Source of the DNA: Amborella trichopoda
Lineage: Eukaryota; Streptophyta; Magnoliopsida; Amborellales; Amborellaceae
DNA length: 64,000 bases
Direction: 5' to 3'
NCBI RefSeq assembly: GCF_000471905.2
Contig: NW_006500031.1
Location: forward strand, 690,607 to 754,606
Shown here: one piece after another, positions 1-12,062 of the stretch
How positions within the stretch are numbered: the first letter of the stretch is position 1
How the letters are laid out: each line of letters opens with the position of its first letter
Notes under the pieces: model-generated
Databases searched by the model: none
The model's input: the letters and a program-made list of their open reading frames with translations, nothing else
What the model was told of the DNA's origin: nothing
Position numbers and translations under genes: made by a program

Positions 1-284
1 AACATTATTGTTAAATGGAATCAGTTAGTCCTATGCGGTGAACCTCTCATTCTTGATTTATGTTCATCATATTCACTAATCAACTGATGATTCTAGGCGA
101 TTATTTTTTATGATTGCGAAATGATTTGATTAGATCTGGATTACTAGTTAGAAATATCACATGTCCATACTTTTTTAAGGTAAATATAGAATGATTGATA
201 TGGGCATGGTAACAACGACTGCTTTATCAACATCCAATCTATGGGTTGCATGGTGATGGAGAAAATGCAGGTATGTCATCATCG
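1..284. other. Intergenic, nothing recognised
   Basis: AT-rich sequence without a coding region or repeat that I recognise. It adjoins the 3' end of a LINE fragment. Confidence 0.5.
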
Positions 285-840
285 TCGTTATTATCAAAGT
301 ATTTTTTCAATTAATTGAGGTCGGCTGCACGAATCTTTTTTTCATTATGCTATTTTAAAAGCTCAATTGACACTGAGGCCATAAGTCCCTATATCTCTTC
401 GGACTACTTCCAACCATATCTTTTTGGGTCTACCTCTTGTCCTTTTCAATCCTTCCACTTGAACTAACTCACACATCATATCAGATGTTGTACTAGGTTT
501 GCGCCACATATGGCCAGCCCACCTAAGTCTAATTTAATTTATCTTATCGCCTATTGATGCCATACTTAAAATTTTCTGAATGGATTCATTTCAAATTCTA
601 TCCCTTCTTGTCTTGCCACTCATCCATCTCAACATTCTCATTTTCGATACACTCATTCTATGGGTATTTTATTTTTTGTCAGTCTAACATTCTGCCCCAT
701 ACAACAAAACTAGTCTCACAACTGTTCTACCAAACTTATCCGCTACCTTCATTGGTATCCAAATATACCTATTATTGTATACTGTTTTATGGATATTCAT
801 TTCAATTCTTCAAAGATCATCAGGTTTGTATTATGTTTTG
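285..840 (-). mobile_element. RTE-type LINE, 3' fragment of the reverse transcriptase ORF
   Basis: Read on the minus strand, about 530 down to 350 encodes a run containing RLRWAGHMWRKP, then a KRTRGRPKKIWLEVVRRD segment, then a stop. This is the C-terminal signature of plant RTE-clade LINE proteins, downstream of the reverse transcriptase. More upstream sequence towards 840 is recognisable only in pieces, with stops and frame changes. The element is truncated at its 5' side, as is usual for LINEs, and its 3' end lies near 285. The plus-strand 95-residue reading frame here is an antisense shadow. A second, more decayed copy lies at 7783-8140. Confidence 0.8.
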
Positions 841-1205
841 AGATACAAGTTGTCATATTTGAGGCGGAGATAGATTCGAATGATTTAGATGTGTTCATGT
901 CTCAAAACTATTTAAAATCAAAAGGGACATATGAATCACCATAATCACCAAAAACTTTTGGATTTGTTAGAATCTATCTCTTACTAACACAGAAAAGAAC
1001 GAGAACATTCATCCCCTCGTATTATTTTCCAAATTTTGTGGTGAGTTCTGGCCAAATGGGATGGTAAAATGCAGAGTTATTGGTTATCTCCGAACATGTA
1101 GAGCCCAAAGAAAGAGACGTATCATTAAAAAGTTCTAAACACAATTGGACAGAAATCTATGAGTAAACTTACAAACATCTATGAGTAAACTTTTATAATA
1201 CTTGA
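841..1205. other. Intergenic, nothing recognised
   Basis: AT-rich, no gene, RNA or clear repeat seen. Confidence 0.5.
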
Positions 1206-2235
1206 CTTGTTACTATCCAAAGTCTATTAGATAACTGGTATTTAAATTGTGATTACTTTTTTAGAAATCCAATTCATCTGAAATTTGGGACGTGTATACA
1301 TCTAACCATCTCGCACCTAAATGAAACGTTTAAAAACAATTATCAAAATATAATCTGACAAAAATTACCCCTATAATTTTCATAGGGGTAATTTTATTTG
1401 AATTATTTTTTAATAATTTATTTAGGTCCACCTCACTAAGGAATACAACCCACAAAATTTGAGGTTAAAAAGATTTTGTATCAAAACCTAAACAATCGTT
1501 ATCTTTTGATAGATTTTGTATGGTGATAAGCTATAAGTTAATTACTCTAGAACTTCACTCACAAGTGTGTTATAGTGTTTTCCATATATATACGAATAAT
1601 ACTTACAAATAAGTGAATTTCTATAATACCTCTCTCATAGCTCATCACCATCCACGTCTACTAGAAAACCACGATTATCTAGAAGTACTTGAATTTTAGT
1701 ATCTTTTTCCAGAAATCTGATTTATCTGAAATTTGAGGCCAATATACATCTAATCGTCTCACACCAAAATAAAATATTAAAAAAAATTATAAAAATGAAA
1801 AAAGCGCCCCTAAAATATTCCTAGAGTAATTTAGTCATTTTCATTAATCTAACTATTATTCTTATATTTTATTTAGGTACATCTCAATAAGACTTATACC
1901 CCCATAAAATTTGAGGTTAATCATATGTATAAAAGAATTATTAAAATTTAAACACTATCAAACGATCATGACCATTTGACGGACTTTGGATGGTAATGAA
2001 CCATGAGTGAAATACTGTACAAATTCATTCACGAGCATTTTGAGTTTTTTTCATATATACCACTGCAAATACGTATAAGTCACTCATGACTCATCACTAT
2101 CCAAAGTCTATTAGACAACCAAGATTATTTAATAGTATTTAATTTAATTTAATTTTTTCAAAAACTCATACTATCCGAAATTTGGGGCACGTGTCCATCT
2201 AACCATTTCACATGTAAATAAAGTATAAAAAAATA
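1206..2235. repeat. Diverged tandem array of about 440-bp units upstream of the GST gene
   Basis: Three unit starts share a block reading approximately ATCCAAAGTCTATTAGAYAAC, at about 1209, 1646 and 2095. Each is followed by a conserved CTGAAATTTGRGG block and a CATCTAACCATCTCRCAC block. The first two units are full length (about 437 and 449 bp); the third is cut after about 140 bp. Copies are clearly diverged, so the array is old. Each full unit contains a short stem of the CCCCTATAA...TTCATAGGGG type (about 1370-1390), suggesting that the unit began as a MITE or similar element. It ends about 320 bp before the GST TATA box. Confidence 0.7.
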
Positions 2236-2531
2236 ATTATCAGAGAAATAAAATGATGAAAATACACTTACAATCATAAGATAATTTGGTTTTTTTTTTT
2301 TTAATGATAATTTTTATTATTTGAATTAGCCGTGTTCCTTGTGTGGGTGAATCCGTAAGCTGAGGGAAGTTGATAGTGTGATTAGAGGCACAACATCTCC
2401 AATAAAACCCGAAGTTAGGGCAGAATGGCATCGTTTTTCCTTGGGAGAAAGCTGGCGGCTACTCGGCTTAGTGAAACACGAACATAGTGTCCTCCACCCA
2501 TCATCCGTTAACTCCAACAAGCACAAATTAA

Positions 2532-4527
<1,996 letters not shown>

Positions 4528-4561
4528 TGTACTGTTGGTGGTTGTGGTTGTTGTAGAGCTC

Positions 4562-4567
<6 letters not shown>

Positions 4568-4610
<43 letters not shown>
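4568..4610. repeat. CT microsatellite in the GST 3' flank
   Basis: About 21 CT units with one interruption, 41 bp after the GST stop codon, so probably in the 3' untranslated region. Confidence 0.9.
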
Positions 4611-5594
4611 AATGTTTGCAGTCACTTTCTCTCTTAGGTGAGAAAAAAAAAAAAAGATGTTTAAGTGAATCTTCAATGACATGGTTGCTTTGCTTTGGTC
4701 CTTCGTAACTGTGTAAAAATGTGTTTTCCTTTTGCAGACCCTCTCACATGCGGAAATAGGTACCCGAAATATCGAGATCCCACCAGGATCATGTATTTAA
4801 TGGGGTTGGGGTCGTGGTGGTCTAAGGTCTAATCTTCTATTCTCAGCTAATGCATTAAAAAATCCCTAACAATTTCAGAAAACGGGTAGAGGCACGTCAT
4901 CGCCACTGAATTACAAAAAAAGAAAGAAAGTGTGAACCATAAAACAAGCATAAAAAACACATACACAATAGGAATATAAAAATTTATGCAGATCATCTCA
5001 AAGGGGCTACATCCATGGGCATTGGCAAACACAATCCACTAAATTAGTGAGAGTTACATTATTGATATGAGCCGAATAGTTACCTCTCTAACCCCTGATA
5101 ACACCCTAGTTAAACAATTCTTTTAAACGACCTCTCCTAACTGACCACGCCCATCAATCACCCTTCTATTTTTCACAGACTAACTACTATCTAGAAAGGA
5201 AAAGTTGAGAGTAACCAAAATTATCTCTCATTAAAAAGGGATATTATCCAAAATCTCAATTTAACCATTTTTTTTTATAAAAAACTAGCCTCTCTTTCTG
5301 CAGAGGCACCATCGCAGACTTTCTCCCTAAGAAGTTAGCTTCTCTCCTTTTGGAGGCCCTGCCTCTCTCCAAAGTAAGCCCTTCCACTTATCCCAGTCGG
5401 TGACCCCGAACTAGGGCACACCTAGTTCTTCTCTCTTTAAGTTATATATAATAGGAATCTCATTGGTTATATATAATTTAATCTCATTGGTTACACACCA
5501 AGAGTCATAATCTAGTTAGGTTTTTCATTTGGTTTACATAATCTTTTTTCAAACAATGGACTTTGAAGGGGTTTTGCCGGCAACGGGCTAACAA
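4611..5594. other. Intergenic, no gene recognised
   Basis: AT-rich downstream flank of the GST gene. The only structure noticed is a CTCTC-rich block with short GAGGC/GCCTC words at 5290-5370. No coding evidence. Confidence 0.5.
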
Positions 5595-5872
5595 ACTATT
5601 AAAGTGCGGTCTCCTTCAAAAATATTTATTAAGGACACGGTTTCTATCTATTTTTGAGATGGATTTTCAGACCCAATTTTTAAGGACATATAATTTTATA
5701 CATGGAGATCATGAATATAAATAAATAAATAAATAAATAAATTTTAAGAAATTAAAATAATGATTTTAGAAAGAAAACATTTGGGCCGTTAATTTCAATT
5801 GTTTTTAGATGGACTACCAATTTGCATCCACCGCGTATTATAGAAATGCGGTCCAGCCCGCATAAAACAATT
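5595..5872. mobile_element. MITE family B, copy 1
   Basis: A non-coding element of about 280 bp. Reverse-complemented, it matches 48656-48905 almost end to end: shared blocks include GGAAAATTGTTTT, GGGCTGGACYGCATTTCTA, GGATGCAAAT and CATGATCTC. The two ends carry inverted GTGCGGTC / GACCGCAT words. The shared element was recognised by comparing the two copies within this window. I could not read a convincing target duplication. Confidence 0.7.
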
Positions 5873-6273
5873 TTCCCCTTCTTAAAGGTGGAATTTAGAT
5901 CTAAAATTCAATAGGTTGATAATCTCAACTGACACAATCATGAATTTGAGAAAAGTTGTTTTAAACTTTAAAAACAAAGTTGCTTTAAAATTTTCATAGA
6001 CCACTCATTTGAGTTCTTCTAAAATAATATATCTTAAATTTTAAATCTAAATTCTATTCTTTTAGATCCATATTCAAAGTGGTTGAGCCTATAAAAGTTT
6101 AGTTTAAAATTCATCTCTAAGAGAGATTTTTGGAAGAGGACCACACTACCAACACAAACTTTCCCTTTGTTTTTCTTTAAAAACATATGGCATAAATCAT
6201 GAAGTTTCAGCATGGTTTGATTTTGTTAGAATTTTAATGTTAAAACCAATTTACTTCCATGGTTTAAGGAAAA
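5873..6273. other. Intergenic, nothing recognised
   Basis: AT-rich sequence between the MITE and the TRIM-like element. Confidence 0.5.
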
Positions 6274-6531
6274 TGTATATTGTCTATAGAGTTATTATGA
6301 AGAGTGCATATTGTAATCAATATGTATGGAATTGGGTAGGTGCAATATCATGTATTTTATGATAAGTGTTAGTATAGTATATGTGTTTATGATTTCTTTC
6401 CATTCTTATTATTCATTAGATTTATATATAGAGTGGTTGTATAGTCCTGAGATAATCAATGAATAATGGACACGAAGAGTTCTCTTTAGAAAAACTTGGG
6501 AACTCTTTAGAGAAGTTTTGGAACTTTAATA
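6274..6531 (+). repeat. 5' LTR of the TRIM-like element
   Basis: Starts TGTATATTGTC and ends just before the primer-binding-site-like sequence. Aligns along its length with 6926-7158. Confidence 0.65.
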
Positions 6532-6543
6532 TGGTAATAGAGC
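6532..6543 (+). promoter_or_regulatory. Degenerate primer-binding site
   Basis: TGGTAATAGAGC resembles the 3' end complement of initiator tRNA-Met used by many plant LTR elements. Confidence 0.6.
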
Positions 6544-6925
6544 TTGAGATCATCTTCGCCTTACTCCTCTCTGCTCGAGTCTTTTGTTGCTCGATATTGT
6601 CTATTGCTGTCAGCTAGCAGTTCTTTGATCACTTGTTTTCTTGGACGATTAGGATCTATCGTCTGCTTCAAGCCTCCTTGTTCTTTCAGCAATCCCGACT
6701 GGTTTTCTATCCCCAATGAACACCTCAAGTTTCAACTATTTTCATCTCTCATATTTGTTTTGTAGTGGCACAACTTTCTTACTCTACCTTTTGTTTGTTT
6801 GAAAGATTGAGTAGCTAATCTCCTCGCAAAGGCTCACCCCATTACTCTTTTTTATTACGTATTATCCAAATTGTAGTTGCTCTCTCTTAAAGTGTCTTGA
6901 GTTTGAGGCAAGGTGTAAAGGAAAA

Positions 6926-7158
6926 TGTATATTGCCTACAAGGTTACTGCAGAAAATTTATACCCTAATCACTATGTATGGGTAGAGTAGGTGCAATGTC
7001 CTGCATTTTATGGTAAGTACTAGTATAGTATAAGTGTTTATGATTACTTTTTATTCCTACTGTTTATTAGATGTATATACATAGAGGTTGTATATTTCAG
7101 AGAATCAATGTATAATGGACACCGAGAGTTCTCTTCAGAGACTCTTGGGGCTCTAACA
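6926..7158 (+). repeat. 3' LTR of the TRIM-like element
   Basis: Starts TGTATATTGCC and ends near CTCTAACA, with the CA terminus expected of an LTR. Confidence 0.65.
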
Positions 7159-7782
7159 AATATGATGAAATTTCCAAGTATTCCCCATAAATTGGCCATT
7201 ACTTGTTGACCAACACTTCGCAAAAAGTTAATTCTCAGGTTGGTGCTGACGGTTTTTTCCATACAAGGAGGGTTTTTAACATAAAATTGTTTATATCTTC
7301 TTTGTCCTTTCTTTTGTTTAATTTTTATTTTATAGGGAAATTTATCAAAACCCTTTAACAGTTAGCCCATTTCATATAAATTCAAAACCCATCAAAATGC
7401 AATACTTGGAATATTTAAAAATGGAAAAAATATTTTAAAATTGATAAATTAGTTATATCTTGATAAATTTTAGTTTTTCTAATGTGGATGATTTGTGTTC
7501 GCTTGTTTATTTTTCTCTATTTTGTGATTGGTTTTCATTCATGCCCTTGAGGTGACGGAGTGTTGCTTCCAAATAGTTACCCATGGTTTCATTCATGCCC
7601 ATAGAGCTGGAGTGTTGCTTCCAAATAATTACCCAAGATGTGGGGGATACGTACTTCTTAGCAACGTGCATGCAGGAGGAGGTAAGACAGGAAAAATAGT
7701 GAAGAAGTTGGTGAGAGAGATCATCTTTTGAGTAGTTTCATCCATTTACACAAGGTTGTGCACACGTTTGTTACCGGTAATG
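7159..7782. other. Intergenic, small local duplication only
   Basis: No gene seen. A short internal duplication occurs near 7530-7640: TTCATTCATGCCC and GGAGTGTTGCTTCCAAATA each appear twice about 60 bp apart. Confidence 0.5.
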
Positions 7783-8140
7783 ATTATTATTATTATTATT
7801 CAAACTTTATCATAATTATTTGAGATTGGCTACACGAATTTTGTTTTGTTATTATTCTCTATCAACGGTCATATCATCAGTCAAATTCTAAGTCATCATA
7901 TATAATCTCACAACTTTTATCCATGTCTTTGGGGGCCTTCCCCTGCCTTTATATAGCCTTCCACTTGAACCAAATATCCTTTCCAAACCAAAGGTTTTTT
8001 AGGTCAATACTGCACATGACCAAACCATTTAAGTCTACTTTCCCTCATTTTATCGCCTGTTAGGTACATCCTTAAGTTCCCTTTAATGTATTCATGTTGA
8101 ATTCTATTATTTATTGTCATGCCACTCATCCATCTCATGA
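7783..8140 (-). mobile_element. RTE-type LINE, decayed 3' fragment
   Basis: Minus-strand translation gives pieces such as LKWFGHV, VQVEGYIKAG and GPPKTWIKVVR, the same C-terminal block as the LINE at 285-840, but with several stops and frame changes. The 3' end (low coordinate) terminates in a TTATTATTATT simple repeat, typical of RTE elements. It is 5' truncated. Confidence 0.75.
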
Positions 8141-9669
8141 ATATCAAAAGACAAAAGACAAACGATTGCGGCTCATCATGAGTATAAAAAATAAAGGACC
8201 AAAAGTTATCGATTCAAGTTTAAATAATAGAAGCATATTTTTTTTTACTTCAATGTTTAATGTTAGATATGGAGTTACAAATATTTTATACTTCAGCACT
8301 GTTGGAACATAGTGACAACAACGATATTGCTACAAGTAAATAGAAAAAGCTTCAAACAAATTTTTATAGAAACAATACTGGAGCTTAAAACAATGTTTTT
8401 ATAGAAGCAACACGTGTTACTGAGTCGAAGCTTTCTTTCAAATGACCACCCTCACTAGCATATTTAACTATTGGTTGTATACATGGCTAATACATGCCCT
8501 ATTCTTTTGCCACTAATAATTTGTTTTGCCTTGGAAAAGTAAAATGGTATTCATTCCTTAATTATGTTTCTATAATTTGAATTAGACAAGACCCTTTATT
8601 CTATCACCACCTTCTTCCTTACAATAAAGGTTCGTAATATAATACTCCATGACTGGTTTTCTTCCGCATCCACGATATAAATAACATTAGGACCGAACTT
8701 CTTCCTTGCATAGGCACTTAAGAATCATCACCTATAAAGACGTTATTGGTTAGTTTTTCATTATGCCAAATAATTAATAAATAATATAAGTAAATTTCAT
8801 TATTAATTATTTGTGTGGCTTAGTTTGTAACTTGAGGTAAGTCTTAGTTTGTTCGAGAAGTTACGTTCAATTACTTCAACATACATATGCTTTTTATTCT
8901 TTCTTTTATTTATTTGCTATCCAAATTCTTCTACTTCGTATTGGATATGTGCATGTCAAGCACGTGCCTGATATTCTTATCCCCAATAATTATTTTTCTT
9001 TCTAAATATAACTTTCCCAAAGTAAACTTTGTAACCGTCGTTTTTTTATGTTTCTATAAATTGCATCTCGCAAGGCTCTCTACTCCATCACAGTCTTTTT
9101 TTTTGTATACTAAGTTCGAATCAAAGTGTCATAATTGTTGGTTTCTTTTGTTACCCAATTATGAAAGAACTCTATGATTTACCTTCTTCTTTCCATGGAC
9201 AAACTCCATGAAATATCAACAACCTTTTTGCAGGCCTCTCTCCTCTCTCTCTCTCTCTTCATGCCGCATTATAAACAAAATCCAAAATCACAAACATCTC
9301 TTAATACGATTTCAAAAAGTTAGAAATCTGAGATTTATATCCTGAAAGTCATTTCCGTTTTCTGTATTTCTTTTTTGGAATTAATATTTCTTATTCTATC
9401 TTTTATTTTATTTTTAATTTTATTTTGTATCATAATTTAGACTTTTTATTATTGTCTAATTTGGAACAATATGAACATTCTTTTCTTGTTTGTATAAAAT
9501 TCAAATAGTAATTCTCTTGAATTTTTTTGAGATTGGATGTGTACTTTTCAAAGGCAAAATCACATAGATATGTATAATCATCGCTACTTTTTAAAAGTTG
9601 TGATGATTACATCATGTGATTTGGAAATATTGCTTATAATCAAACTTTGTTCCCTTTGGTGCCATAAAA
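8141..9669. other. Intergenic, nothing recognised
   Basis: AT-rich. Short CT runs at 9238-9260. Coding-length frames such as 8887-9177 lack any recognisable domain and look like chance. Confidence 0.5.
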
Positions 9670-10840
9670 AACTTGCATTCTAAATGATTATGCCACTAAA
9701 GGGATTTAGGATAATCATTTGTTCCCTCCTCTAAATCAAAGGATTTACCCAATATTTGCATTCTAAATAGTTGTTCCCTTTGGTTTCTAAATGCACCAAA
9801 GGGATTGCCTTCGTTTGTGATTGCATAGAATTCAAATAGAGAAGGTTTACGTAAATCCTTTCTAAAGTGATTTAAATTCAAATAGAATTCTATTTTATTT
9901 ACGTAAACACTTTGATTTAAGCACCAAATAGAATTCTATCAAATAGAATTCAAAGTGATTTATTTGATTACGTAAAGTGATTTACGTAAATCATTATCAA
10001 ATAGTGACTTACGTAAATCATTATGATTTACGTAATCAAATAGAATTCAAATATTTTACTTAAATTATTTGAATTCTATTTATATTACATAATGATTTAC
10101 AAAAATTGAATTACATAATTTTATATTACGTAATTATGTAATATATAATTCTTAACATTATGTAATATTACGCAATATATAATTCTTAACGTTACGTAAT
10201 ATTATGTAATATATTACGTAATATATAAATACAATTATATACTATATAATATATAATTTTATTTATATATTACGTAATATTACATAATATATTTATATTA
10301 TGTAATATATTACGTAATTTTATATTACATAATATATTACGTAATCATTTATATTACGTAAAATATAAATAGAAATAATTATGTAAGTATTAAATAGAAT
10401 TCTATTTACGTAATCATAAATAGAATTTAAATGATTTACATAAATAGACCAAATAATTTACATAATAAATTCTATTTAGGTAATCAAATAGAATTCAAAT
10501 CATTATCAAATAGAATTCTATTGGTCCGTAAACACTTTAGAATTCAAATAGAATTCAAAGTGATTTATGTAATGCATAGAATTCTAAACACCTCTCTCTT
10601 TGATTGAATTCTAAACACAATCAAATAGAATTCAAATAGAGAGGCATCAAATGGAATTCTAACGTAAGAGATTTCTAAACCAACGCGAATTAGAATGCAA
10701 TCAAAAAGTTAGAATGCACCAAAGGATTTTCATGGCACTAAATGATTATGCAAATATTGCGTACCCTTAAACTTGCATTCTAAATGATTATGCAAATAGA
10801 AAAAAGGAACAACGGTTGCATTCTAAATGATTATGTATAA
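9670..10840. repeat. Left arm of the giant inverted repeat
   Basis: About 1.17 kb, very AT-rich, built from repeated short words: TTTACGTAAA-type palindromes, AATAGAATTCAAATAGAATTC-type runs (here as GAATTC with flanking AAATA), ATATTACGTAATATA runs, and GCACCAAAGGGATT at the outer side. The order grades from GAATTC/AAAGGG words outside to ACGTAAT words at the centre and back again, so the arm is itself roughly palindromic. Confidence 0.7.
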
Positions 10841-10873
10841 TCACTATGTTATCTCTTTTCTCCCTCCTCTCTA

Positions 10874-11120
10874 GTTGTGCACTGCGATGCCCATCGTCGG
10901 GAGTAACACTCTCATGCTTCCCTTATCCTTTGGAAACATGCACAGAGAGCCGGGCCTTAATCCGGGTGGCGGCCCAAGCCTCTGTCCAAGTTTACCATTT
11001 CCCAAGTTGTGCACGTCGATGCTCATCGCTGCGCATAATATTCATTTTCATTCTTTGGCAATGACATTGAACCGGGCGTTTCTCAAGTGGCGGGTCAGGT
11101 TGTGTCTGAGTCATTTACTA
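10874..11120. repeat. Imperfect direct duplication of about 130 bp
   Basis: AGTTGTGCACTGCGATGCCCATCG near 10873 reappears as AGTTGTGCACGTCGATGCTCATCG near 11005, and GCCGGGCCTTAATCCGGGTGGCGG reappears as a diverged ACCGGGCGTTTCTCAAGTGGCGG. This is the left edge of the spacer inside the giant inverted repeat. Frames across it are not recognisable proteins. Confidence 0.6.
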
Positions 11121-11151
11121 CACGAGTGGCGATGCCAAGTGCCACGCGTGT

Positions 11152-11412
11152 CCTTTCTCTTTTTTTTTTCTCTCTTATTTTTCTCTCTTATTTTCTCTCT
11201 CTTCTCTTCTCTCTCTCCTTTCTCTTTCTTCCCTTCTCTCTCCTTTCCCTCTCTTTTCTTCTCTTTCATTTTTCTCTTTTTCAACTTCTCTCCCATTTCT
11301 TCTCCTTTCCTTCTCTTCTCTCCCATTTTTCTCTTCTTCTCTCTCTCTTTCTCTCTTTGCTTTTCTTATCCCTTATCTCCTTCTTTCTTCTTTTTCTTCT
11401 TCCTCTCTCATT
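11152..11412. repeat. Pyrimidine tract
   Basis: About 260 bp of almost pure C/T on the plus strand. It creates long Phe/Leu/Ser-rich frames on plus and Lys/Glu/Arg-rich frames on minus that are not genes. Confidence 0.85.
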
Positions 11413-11447
11413 TGACTAAGGGACAAGTCTAACACTGTCACGGTAGT

Positions 11448-11600
11448 CTTGTCATTGAGCAGTACTGCCGTCGTGCCGGTCTAAGTTACCGTGCTTGTCT
11501 TGCTACCACGTCTAAGTTACCGTGCTCATCTTGCTACCACGTCGTCGAGCAGTACTGCCTCTGTACCGGTCCGCGTTACCATGCCCGTCTTGCTACCACG
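11448..11600. repeat. Short tandem repeat with ACCGTGCYNGTCTTGCTACCAC units
   Basis: TTACCGTGCTTGTCTTGCTA, TTACCGTGCTCATCTTGCTA and TTACCATGCCCGTCTTGCTA occur at about 11487, 11517 and 11576, interleaved with two GAGCAGTACTGCC blocks. GC content is well above the surrounding arms. Confidence 0.75.
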
Positions 11601-12062
11601 TCAAATCAATCATCATACTAATCTAGCCACTATGCTAGGCTAGTCACCTGGTCCAATGTCTCTTTATTTTCTTCTTCTTCTCTCTTCTTCATTCTCCCAA
11701 CCCTCATCTCATCATTTCTTCTCTTTTCTCCTTTGAATGTGCATGCCTTGCATACATTCACCTAAAGACAAGGTAGGGTCCTTCGGCCCACTTGTCTCGT
11801 AAAATTAATCATGTGCGTGTAATTGCAGAAACATGAGTATACATGTCAAGGGAGGTGATTCCGAACCAGTTGTAGGACTTGGGGGCTTTCTTTGTGATCT
11901 AAGAGGATGCCCATGCGAGCCAGCTCGAGTAAGTCCCAAACCTACCTTAAATTCCTCTCTCATCAATTGGTATATCTGCCCTTGCTCTGAAGCAAGATTC
12001 TCGAGAGACGAGACGCGTGCTGCAAGATCATCCAGATTTGGAGGGCGAGATCGAGGGCCTAA

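Larger units (their letters stand above)
6274..7158 (+). mobile_element. TRIM-like miniature LTR retrotransposon
   Basis: Two direct repeats of about 258 bp (6274-6531) and 233 bp (6926-7158) flank a 394-bp internal region without retroviral genes. Both begin TGTATATTG and share GGTGCAAT, TTTATGATAAG/GGTAAG, TATAATGGACACVRAGAG and GTTCTCTT blocks. Directly after the first repeat comes TGGTAATAGAGC, one or two changes from the TGGTATCAGAGC primer-binding site complementary to initiator tRNA-Met. Before the second repeat is a purine-rich TTGAGGCAAGGTGTAAAGGA stretch that fits a polypurine tract. Size and layout match TRIM elements, which are moved by enzymes from other elements. LTRs differ considerably, so the insertion is old; no clean target duplication was found. 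Confidence 0.7.

Noticed and set aside
554..841. 95-residue plus-strand frame
   Set aside because: Antisense to the RTE LINE C-terminal region, which reads correctly on the minus strand.
10875..11432. Long plus-strand frame of 185 residues
   Set aside because: Mostly Phe/Leu/Ser from a pure pyrimidine tract; no domain, and neighbouring frames are open for the same reason.
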